The notes beneath the pieces were generated by a model that worked only from the letters and a program-made list of their open reading frames with translations, was not told the origin of the DNA and searched no databases. The position numbers were made by a program, and so were the translations under genes. A DNA stretch of 8,171 nucleotides from Nitrococcus sp. (GTDB lineage: Bacteria > Pseudomonadota > Gammaproteobacteria > Nitrococcales > Nitrococcaceae): NCBI GenBank assembly GCA_030452365.1, contig JAKDMK010000088.1, positions 1 to 8,171 on the forward strand. The letters run 5' to 3'. Positions 1 to 5,297 of the stretch are shown here, one piece after another (the first letter of the stretch is position 1; every line of letters starts with the position of its first letter).

Positions 1-60
1 GGGTTTGTCGGCTCGCTAAGCGGGGAGTCCGTTCGCTGGCAAGATGGCGGAACCGAGTAA
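1..60 (+). CDS. Possible 3' end of an upstream gene (19 codons)
   Basis: Frame 1 is open from the first base and ends at TAA 58-60, giving the tail GFVGSLSGESVRWQDGGTE. The composition is protein-like, but 19 residues are too few to recognise a family. Frame 3 is also open for a similar length (to a TAA near 75), so the choice of frame is uncertain. No terminator hairpin follows. This may be the end of a gene that starts outside the window, or simply an open stretch. Confidence 0.25.
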   Translation, partial: GFVGSLSGESVRWQDGGTE

Positions 61-444
61 TTCACAGCGGTGTATAATTGCGTCAATTCTACAACCGAAC
101 AAGAGTAATGCGCAACGCTATAGCAAGAAGCATTGCTGTTCGCATTTCCCAATTGATTGGCGGTGCACGGCCAGCAGGGCGGTTCGGCTTATTAATGGCT
201 ACACTGGCAAGCGAACCTACTACCCACTGATCGCCGCGGCGGCCGAAACCGGGGATCCGCTGGGGTCTCGGCTGCACCGAAGCAATGCCGGGCCTGACAC
301 CGGGGCCGTGCGGTGAATCCCGCGGGTGGTCGAGCAGGCGCAGCGGAATTTGTGCGTCGAGGCGCTGCTGTGGCAGCTTATAGAACTAAGCGGCTCCCGC
401 CCCGGCGCTTCAGTGTCAGCGCGAGTCGAGCAACAAGGTGGCCG
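61..444. other. Intergenic stretch with no supported gene
   Basis: No convincing coding region is seen in these 384 bases. The reading frames that stay open have no recognisable domain, no good ribosome binding site and a low-complexity composition. A perfect TATAAT lies at 73-78, but no -35-like hexamer sits at the right distance (50-55 reads GAACCG). A weaker -10-like TATAGA at 379-384 lies about 60 bases before the lipoprotein start and could serve it, again without a clear -35. Nothing else stands out. Confidence 0.5.
435..440 (+). promoter_or_regulatory. Shine-Dalgarno site that fixes the lipoprotein start
   Basis: AAGGTG lies four bases before ATG 445. It supports that ATG rather than the in-frame GTG at 313, which would add 44 residues ahead of the signal peptide and hide the lipobox inside the chain. 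Confidence 0.6.
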
Positions 445-822
445 ATGCGACGCTTCTCAGTCATCATCATCCTCGCGCTGGCATTGGTTGGCTGTGCGGC
501 GGCCCCCAGCCGCATGCCGGACACTGCAGCCCAGCTTGATGTCGCCCGCAAAACTTGGCTGGCGGGTAATTATGAACTCGCACTGCCGCTATTGGCACGC
601 CTAGCGCGTGCCGGCAACCCTCGTGCGCAGTACGCACTGGGTTATATGTATTACACGGGCCAGGGCGTAGAGCAGAGCCAGCGCACGGCGCTGGTCTGGA
701 TTCGCCGCGCGGCGAATAATGGCAGCACTCTGGCAATCCAGGCCCTTGGCCGTATTGCCAGCGGCTCGCTGCCCGGTGGCGTTTCAGCGCAGCAACAACA
801 CAGCGGAAAAGACCAGGACTAG
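445..822 (+). CDS. Small Sel1-repeat lipoprotein
   Basis: This encodes a 125-residue predicted lipoprotein. Residues 1-16 form a classic lipoprotein signal: two arginines after the Met, a hydrophobic core and the lipobox LVGC with Cys17 as the lipidated residue. The mature part is helical. Its region AQYALGYMYYTGQGVEQSQR, followed by ALVWIRRAANNGSTLAIQAL, fits a Sel1/TPR-like repeat (pattern A-x-x-x-LG-x-x-Y-x-x-G-x-G-V-x-x-D/S, then A-x-x-W-x-x-x-A-A). About one and a half to two repeats are present, so it is short for the family. Sel1 proteins usually act as protein-binding scaffolds; the partner here is unknown. The start is ATG 445 because of its Shine-Dalgarno and because the signal peptide then begins at the N-terminus. 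The stop codon TAG (820-822) is the first base pairs of a long inverted repeat. No operon partner is visible. Membrane location is inferred from the lipobox; without Asp at +2 the outer membrane is the usual destination. Confidence 0.8.
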   Translation: MRRFSVIIILALALVGCAAAPSRMPDTAAQLDVARKTWLAGNYELALPLLARLARAGNPRAQYALGYMYYTGQGVEQSQRTALVWIRRAANNGSTLAIQALGRIASGSLPGGVSAQQQHSGKDQD

Positions 823-872
823 GGCCTGTTTACATTCTCCCACGGCGTCGCGGGTGAATGTCAACAGACCCT
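821..872. repeat. Imperfect 21-bp inverted repeat (hairpin or mobile-element remnant)
   Basis: The left arm 821-841 (starts AGGGCCTGTTTACATTC) and the right arm 852-872 (reverse complement starts AGGGTCTGTTGACATTC) match at 18 of 21 positions around a 10-base loop (842-851). The flanks gact (817-820) and agtc (877-880) are also complementary. No T-run follows on either strand, so it is a poor intrinsic terminator. The tip resembles the ends of some insertion sequences and miniature elements, but no transposase is present and I cannot name a family. It could be a solo MITE-like element or a folded-back pair of IS ends. A role in protecting the 3' end of the lipoprotein mRNA is also possible. 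Confidence 0.55.
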
Positions 873-1232
873 TGTAGTCAGAACCCCGTTTGCACCGGCT
901 GGTGCTGCTCAAGATCGGGCTCGGCCCCTTCGTGCAACGGGGGATCAAGCGCGCTATCGAAGCCAAGCGGCTGATCGCCCATGATCCGCGGGATTACGCG
1001 GAGGATTGGAAGCTGGCGGACAAGCTGGTTCCGGAGTGGGACGTTGCCTGTCGATGGCGGCTTTCTGGATCACAAACAGGTTATGCCCATAAGGTTTAGC
1101 CTCTAAGCTACTGCTTTCGCGACGGTTGCGAGGGCGGGCCCGAGTGGCTGGTGGTGGTTGCCGGCTCGCAAATTTTCGCAGTTCGCCAGGACCGAGGTCG
1201 TCGATATCGGCGACCGTCAGGCCAGCGTGTAG
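873..1232. other. Decayed-looking stretch between the inverted repeat and the tRNA
   Basis: These 360 bases hold the unidentified fragment at 881-1106 and otherwise nothing recognisable. They lie directly beyond the 3' end of the tRNA-Ser gene, the side where integrating elements usually leave material. I see no integrase, no obvious repeat of the tRNA 3' end and no terminator for the tRNA with a clear stem and T-run. Confidence 0.4.
881..1106 (+). pseudogene. Unidentified gene fragment, probably frameshifted
   Basis: From 881 (after an in-frame TAG at 875) a frame encodes a charged, protein-like stretch including LKIGLGPFVQRGIKRAIEAK and, further on, DPRDYAEDWKLADKLVPEWD. After about 1045 that frame becomes unconvincing and ends at 1099. 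One of the other frames then reads SGTLPVDGGFLDHKQVMPIR to a TAA at 1104-1106. VDGGF is reminiscent of the C-terminal end of short-chain dehydrogenases, but the upstream part does not look like one, so this may be chance. There is no ribosome binding site, and the only start codon near the beginning is TTG 890. The best reading is the remnant of a larger gene that lost its 5' end. I do not recognise the family. Confidence 0.35.
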
Positions 1233-1321
1233 TGGCGGAGAGGGAGGGATTTGAACCCCCGGACCCCTTAAGGGTCAACGCATTTCGAGTGCGCCCCGTT
1301 CGGCCGCTCCGGCACCTCTCC
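1233..1321 (-). tRNA. tRNA-Ser (anticodon CGA)
   Basis: Read on the minus strand, this is a complete 89-base serine tRNA with encoded CCA. The acceptor stem pairs GGAGAGG (5' end at 1321) with CCTCTCC, followed by discriminator G and CCA (1235-1233). The D arm contains GAGCGGCCGAACGG. The anticodon stem GCGCA/TGCGT closes the loop CTCGAAA, so the anticodon CGA lies at 1285-1287 and reads UCG codons. A long variable arm, TTGACCCTTAAGGGGTCC, is the hallmark of serine tRNAs. The T arm GGGGGTTCAAATCCCTC carries the usual TTCAAAT loop. E. coli serU has the same anticodon and nearly the same acceptor stem. A minus-strand -10-like TATTGT (1363-1358) lies about 37 bases upstream of the tRNA 5' end, but the -35 region is weak. 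The gene is divergent from mltF. Confidence 0.97.
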
Positions 1322-1497
1322 GCAGGTTACCTAACACCTACGTGGCATGCGCAGTCTACAATAGAACGCCCACTACAAACCAAGGTCAGGCGCGGGCGCA
1401 GTGCAGGCACATTGCCGAAAATGCGACGTGCATGCACGGTATCTGCATGGCGCGCTCTAGAATAATGATCCAGGGCTGACGGAGGCGCGCACTCGGC
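1322..1497. promoter_or_regulatory. Divergent control region between tRNA-Ser and mltF
   Basis: This 176-base gap must hold the tRNA promoter (minus strand) and the mltF promoter (plus strand). For mltF, TAGAAT at 1458-1463 matches five of six bases of a -10 box and lies about 35 bases before the start codon. The -35 position (1435-1440, CACGGT) is poor. It overlaps the perfect palindrome CGTGCATGCACG at 1427-1438, which could be an operator or an activator site. The regulator is unknown. Confidence 0.4.
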
Positions 1498-2955
1498 ATG
1501 GGCCGTCTATTCACACAGCTTTCCATTGTCTTGCTGATCCTCGGCGTATGCCTATTGAGCTGGTTCGGCAAGGTAGAGCCACCCAACCGGCTCCAACTTG
1601 TCAAGCAGCGGGATAAGCTCGTCGTGCTCACGCATTTCGGGGCAAGCACTTTTTATCGGTCCACGGAGGGGCCGGGGGGGCTCGAATACGACCTTGCAAA
1701 GCGCTTCGCCGATCGCCTTGGCGTGGAACTGGTGATGGCGGTAGCCGATAATCCGGACGAGCTCAAGTTGCAGCTTGAAACCGGAGCGGCGGATTTGGCG
1801 GCCACAGGGATCGCGGCAACGCCGTTGCGCCGACAACGCTTCGCTTTCGCCACGGCGTACCTACAAGTGCGCCCACAGCTTATCTATCGCGCCGGTTCGA
1901 CGCGCCCAGATGGACTTGCGGATACGCTCGAGGGATCGTTAGCCGTCCTCGCTGGCACCCGCCAGGAGTGGTTACTCTCCCGCCGTCGCGCCGAGATCCG
2001 TCGCTTGCGCTGGACAACGCTCACCGATGCCACGACCGAAGACCTGCTCTATCGCGTCTGGAGCAGGCGGCTCGATTACGCGCTGGTCGCCTCCAACAAG
2101 TTCACTCTCAGCCGGAACTTCTATCCTGAGCTACGCGTGGCAAAAGATATCGCTAAGCCCCAGGGGCTCGCATGGATGTTTCGTCGCGACGGCGACACCA
2201 GCCTGCTGGAGGCCGCCAATCAATTCTTTGCGGACCTACGTGCAAGCGGCGAGCTCGGCCGGCTCATCGAACAGTACTACGGGCATCTGGATAAGTTCGA
2301 CTATGTCGGCACGCGGGTGTACATGCGCCATATAACCGACCGGCTGCCGCTTTACAAAGGGATATTCCAGGAGGCCGCTAGCGAGCATCAGCTGGACTGG
2401 CGGCTGCTCGCCGCGATGGGCTATCAGGAATCGCACTGGGACCCCGGGGCAGTATCACCCACCGGGGTGCGCGGCATCATGATGCTCACTCGGCTCACGG
2501 CCCGAGCCATCGGTATCGATGACCGCTTGGATGCGGAACAGAGCATCCGCGGTGGTGCGATCTACCTCAAGCGTATGCTATCGCGCATTCCTGAGAATAT
2601 TCCCCAACCGCAGCGGACCTGGTTCGCGCTCGCCGCCTACAACGTGGGCCTTGGCCATGTAACGGACGCCCAGGCAATCACCAAGATGCAGGACGCAGAC
2701 CCGTCATCCTGGGCGGCGGTGCGAACACGCCTGCCTCTGCTCACCCAAAAGCGATGGTACAAGCGGGTAAAATACGGCTACGCCCGGGGTTGGCAGCCGG
2801 TGCACTACGTCGAAAACGTCCGTAAGTACTACCGTCTATTGGTGCGGATCACGGAGCCCGCCATCCACGATGCCCAGCGCGTCAAGGCCGGCACGGCTCT
2901 CATCGAGCGCACCAGCCCGTTCTATCTGCGCAGCGCCGCCCAGTCATTGTACTAG
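1498..2955 (+). CDS. mltF: Membrane-bound lytic murein transglycosylase F (MltF)
   Basis: This enzyme cuts the beta-1,4 bond between N-acetylmuramic acid and N-acetylglucosamine in peptidoglycan, forming 1,6-anhydromuramic acid ends. The 485-residue chain has the family's usual length and order. Residues 8-24 are a hydrophobic anchor or signal (LSIVLLILGVCLLSWF), and residues 38-265 are a periplasmic solute-binding-like domain (family 3) with the typical GGLEYDLAKRFADRLGVEL. Residues 283-450 are the SLT catalytic domain. The catalytic Glu is E311 in AMGYQESHWDPGAVSPTGVRG, with the MMLT motif at 328-331 and the ALAAYNVGLGHV motif at 377-388, all as in E. coli MltF. The ATG at 1498 is preceded by GGAGG at 1481-1485, a rather long 12-base spacing, but no better start exists and the anchor begins right after it. 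The 3' end overlaps the convergent yccU-like pseudogene by 12 bases. In many gammaproteobacteria this gene neighbours purL; no purL lies within this window. Confidence 0.95.
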   Translation: MGRLFTQLSIVLLILGVCLLSWFGKVEPPNRLQLVKQRDKLVVLTHFGASTFYRSTEGPGGLEYDLAKRFADRLGVELVMAVADNPDELKLQLETGAADLAATGIAATPLRRQRFAFATAYLQVRPQLIYRAGSTRPDGLADTLEGSLAVLAGTRQEWLLSRRRAEIRRLRWTTLTDATTEDLLYRVWSRRLDYALVASNKFTLSRNFYPELRVAKDIAKPQGLAWMFRRDGDTSLLEAANQFFADLRASGELGRLIEQYYGHLDKFDYVGTRVYMRHITDRLPLYKGIFQEAASEHQLDWRLLAAMGYQESHWDPGAVSPTGVRGIMMLTRLTARAIGIDDRLDAEQSIRGGAIYLKRMLSRIPENIPQPQRTWFALAAYNVGLGHVTDAQAITKMQDADPSSWAAVRTRLPLLTQKRWYKRVKYGYARGWQPVHYVENVRKYYRLLVRITEPAIHDAQRVKAGTALIERTSPFYLRSAAQSLY

Positions 2956-3304
2956 CCCAGCTTCGCGCGCTCTCGCAGCCGCCTCGTCGTGGACGATGCC
3001 AAGCTGCATCCACACGACCTTGGCACCGATTTGGATCGCCTGATCAACCAATGGGGGCACGCACTGGGGCTTGCGGAAGTAGATCCACCACATCCACTGG
3101 TTCAGGAATATCGAGCAGGCTCGGATAGCAGCGCTGGCCGAGGATAACCTGCTGCTTGGGATTAACGGGCACCACACGGTAGCCGTGGTCGAGCAGGTAT
3201 TTGGCTGCAATATAGCTTGGGCGGTGCCAGTGGGGTGACAAACCTACCACGGCAACGGAGCGATTCTCCTGAAGAATTCGCCGCAACGTGGCAACGCCGA
3301 CCAT
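2944..3304 (-). pseudogene. yccU: Frameshifted CoA-binding protein (YccU-like)
   Basis: The first part reads from ATG 3304, with Shine-Dalgarno GGGAGG (3317-3312) seven bases away. It contains the Rossmann-type CoA-binding signature SVAVVGLSPHWHRPSY, then KYLLDHGYRVVPVNPK and CYPSLLDIPEPVDVVDL. Near 3079-3084 the frame breaks. Downstream, another frame continues the family as FRKPQCVPPLVDQAIQIGAK, then WMQLGIVHDEAAARAREAGL. Removing one base at the GATCTACTTCCGC position restores the reading. The restored protein stops two codons after AREAGL, so it lacks the roughly 15-20 C-terminal residues (VMDRCPKIE-type) of E. coli YccU, and the end overlaps mltF. A minus-strand promoter candidate is TTGCCG (3357-3352), a 17-base spacer and TAGCCT (3334-3329). 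Family members bind CoA; their role is poorly defined. A sequencing error could explain the frameshift but not easily the short tail. Confidence 0.85.
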
Positions 3305-3875
3305 GCCTGAACCTCCCGCGATCAAGAAAGGCTATCGAAAAGACGCCGCGGCGGCAACCGCGGTCTGCGCAGCAGATCACAGTGCCTCAGCGGCTGAAAT
3401 GACGCGCTTCACCAAGCGCTACCACTGTCTGAGAGTTTGTGACGAAAAGTACAGTTCGGCCATACGTTTTCTGCTAAAAGTGCTAGACCGTCGTCGCATA
3501 ATGCTTGCTATCTCGTTGATCTTGCACCCGACCCGGATATGCTGCAGGTGATAAATACGCGAACACAGCGACCCTGAGGGTGATTGGGTCTTTTTCGGCG
3601 ACGCTCAGCTTGACCAAGGGGGCTGGCATTCAGCGAACTACCGAGCACCGCGTAAAGTGCTCGACCGATCGAGCGTGGTTGCGTGCAGCAAGCGCAGGCC
3701 AAATCCATGGCATTCGCGTAAGGGATACGGCGCTCGATGCCGGTTCGCTTCAGGATTGGGGGCTCGTAACCTCATTGAAGGGCGTGATCCGATTGTGGGC
3801 TACTAATGTCGCACGACGGCCGTGGCAATGTAATGAGTTTGTTCGTCTTTTTACTGCCAGGAGAGCGATCTCGCC
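3305..3875. other. Long upstream region of the phc-like operon, no supported gene
   Basis: No frame in these 571 bases shows a recognisable domain plus a ribosome binding site. Its left end carries the likely promoter of the minus-strand yccU-like gene. A plus-strand promoter candidate is TTGATC (3516-3521), a 16-base spacer and TATGCT (3538-3543); both boxes are four of six matches. The weak hairpin with T-run at 3570-3595 lies just after it. Closer to the methyltransferase, TGTAAT (3829-3834) is -10-like but has no partner. No sigma-54 type TGGCAC-N5-TTGC site was found, although TGGCA occurs several times. Confidence 0.45.
3570..3595 (+). terminator. Weak hairpin with T-run (terminator or attenuator candidate)
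   Basis: GACCC (3570-3574) pairs with GGGTC (3586-3590), followed immediately by TTTTT (3591-3595). An alternative stem pairs ACCC with the nearer GGGT at 3578-3581, so two mutually exclusive folds exist. The five-base stem is short for an intrinsic terminator. It would end a transcript begun at the promoter candidate near 3516-3543, upstream of the methyltransferase, and so might act as an attenuator or close a small RNA. All of this is inference. Confidence 0.3.
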
Positions 3876-5297
3876 GTGCGCACGACGCGTAACCTGAGCA
3901 ACCTTATTACCTTTCGCAACAGCCAGGGCCTGCAGGCCCGCGGCTCTTTGCTGAAGCTCGCGCGCACGCACCTGATTTTCGAGGTCTACAATCCGTACTC
4001 CATAGTCCAGCTCAGCGAAGTGCTGCACGACATGGAGATCCGAAGCGGAGAGCGGGTCGTCTACCATGGCCGGGCCGTCGTCACTAATCTGGTCAATACC
4101 GGGTTGATGCTAATCATCTCCACACGGTTGCTGGATGCCTGGTCTGATTTGCGCGGCTTGATCGGCGATAAATGTAAGGTTCAGAAAGAGGTGGTGTTCT
4201 TCATTGAAGACTGGCAGAAGTCGCATCAGATTCGCCCGCGCTACCAGCTGGCCGTATCCCAGATCCGCTCTTTTCTGACCGAGCTCAATTGCTGGCTCGA
4301 GCACGTGGACATTGAGAGCGACCCCGGTGATCGTCCGCCCAGTTCGCAAGACAAGCGGGAGTTGCTCGCCTCGCTTGCCGAGCCCCTAGTACCCCGGCTA
4401 GCTGAGATGTTCGCGCGCTATGAAGAAGTCGCTGCGGAGATACCAGAGGACGAGCGGCCCACCCATACCCGCTATGTCCAGCGCGATCTGCATCCGCTGC
4501 TCCTGCGTGCGCCGTTTATTCACCGGGCCTATCACAAACCGCTCGGCTACGCCGGCGACTATGAGATGGTCAACATGATGCTGCGCGAACCTGAGGAAGG
4601 ACCGACCATCTACGCGCAGATCATCAACACGCAATATGTTGGCAGCGGCACCTGCCAAGCCCATCGCAACCGCATTGACATACTGGTGCAATGGTTACGG
4701 GAGCGCATAGGCAAGACCCTGGAGCGCGGGCAGCGACCTCGCATACTCAATATCGGCTGCGGACCGGCGATAGAGCTCCAGCACCTGATTCGCAGTGAGC
4801 CATTGCTGGCCCAGTGCCTGATCAGGCTGATCGACTTCAGCGCTGAGACGCTGGAATACACAAAAAGCAAGCTTGAAGAAGCCAGCCAGGCGAGTGGCAT
4901 CCGGCCGGAAATCGAATACTGCCACGATTCCGTGCACAAACTACTAAAACGCGCCTCCCAGAAAAGGGAGGAAGACGCCGCAGAGACATTCAACATTGTC
5001 TATTGCGCCGGCCTCTTCGATTACCTGTCCGACCGGGTTTGCGCGCGGCTGCTCGGGCTTTTCTGCCAGTGGGCCGGCCCCGAGAGCGAGATACTGGCCA
5101 CGAACGTACATCCGAGCAACCCAACTCGCTATTGCATGGAATATCTTCTTGAATGGCACTTAATTTACCGCAATGAACGCCAGATGCAGCAGATTTCCGA
5201 CAATCTCGGCCCTCGGGAGGTTTTCGTCGACCAAACCGGAATCAATGTCTTCCTGAAGATTTCCAAGGAGAAGAATGCCGACTCGAATGCACGTTGA
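3876..5297 (+). CDS. phcB: PhcB-like SAM-dependent methyltransferase (3-hydroxy fatty acid methyl ester signal synthesis)
   Basis: This 473-residue protein has a class I SAM-methyltransferase domain in its C-terminal half. Motif I is ILNIGCGPAIEL (290-301), the acidic residue after strand 2 is D320 in LIDFS, and the motif IV region is IVYCAGLFDYLSD (374-386). The stretch HKPLGYAGDYEMVNMM (220-235) is typical of the group annotated as extracellular-factor 3-hydroxypalmitic acid methyl ester biosynthesis proteins, the PhcB type of Ralstonia. Residues 10-85 look like a degenerate PilZ-type beta barrel (FRNSQG near 13-18) without the usual RxxxR arginines. Residues 100-200 are helical linker. GTG 3876 is chosen because AGGAGAG (3859-3865) lies ten bases before it. 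The 3' end overlaps the kinase gene by 23 bases, so the two are surely co-transcribed. By analogy the enzyme methylates the carboxyl group of a 3-hydroxy fatty acid to make a diffusible signal. Family call is good; exact substrate is inference. Confidence 0.82.
   Translation: MRTTRNLSNLITFRNSQGLQARGSLLKLARTHLIFEVYNPYSIVQLSEVLHDMEIRSGERVVYHGRAVVTNLVNTGLMLIISTRLLDAWSDLRGLIGDKCKVQKEVVFFIEDWQKSHQIRPRYQLAVSQIRSFLTELNCWLEHVDIESDPGDRPPSSQDKRELLASLAEPLVPRLAEMFARYEEVAAEIPEDERPTHTRYVQRDLHPLLLRAPFIHRAYHKPLGYAGDYEMVNMMLREPEEGPTIYAQIINTQYVGSGTCQAHRNRIDILVQWLRERIGKTLERGQRPRILNIGCGPAIELQHLIRSEPLLAQCLIRLIDFSAETLEYTKSKLEEASQASGIRPEIEYCHDSVHKLLKRASQKREEDAAETFNIVYCAGLFDYLSDRVCARLLGLFCQWAGPESEILATNVHPSNPTRYCMEYLLEWHLIYRNERQMQQISDNLGPREVFVDQTGINVFLKISKEKNADSNAR
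5265..5270 (+). promoter_or_regulatory. Shine-Dalgarno site for the hybrid kinase, inside the methyltransferase gene
   Basis: AAGGAG lies four bases before ATG 5275. It supports this start over the in-frame ATG at 5287, which would be 16 bases away. It lies within the last codons of the methyltransferase, which suggests translational coupling of the two genes. Confidence 0.65.

Noticed and set aside
73..78. Perfect TATAAT box as a promoter
   Set aside because: No -35-like hexamer at 16-18 bases and no gene start within a reasonable distance; kept only as a remark.
44..316. 90-residue open frame on the plus strand
   Set aside because: No Shine-Dalgarno, no domain, irregular composition; reads like open non-coding DNA.
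313..444. N-terminal extension of the lipoprotein from GTG 313
   Set aside because: It would put 44 Arg/Ala-rich residues ahead of a textbook lipoprotein signal; ATG 445 has a good Shine-Dalgarno.
821..872. Intrinsic terminator of the lipoprotein gene
   Set aside because: The stem is long enough, but no T-run follows the right arm (CCCTTGTAG), so it is listed as a repeat.
1180..1232. Minus-strand stretch reading LTVADIDDLGPGELRKFA just beyond the tRNA 3' end, faintly like a phage tail protein end
   Set aside because: Too short, no frame support on either side; no second phage signal.
1151..1465. 104-residue plus-strand open frame
   Set aside because: It runs antisense through the whole tRNA-Ser gene and has no domain.
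3580..3897. 105-residue plus-strand open frame ahead of the methyltransferase
   Set aside because: No domain, no ribosome binding site, and it overlaps the well-supported methyltransferase start.
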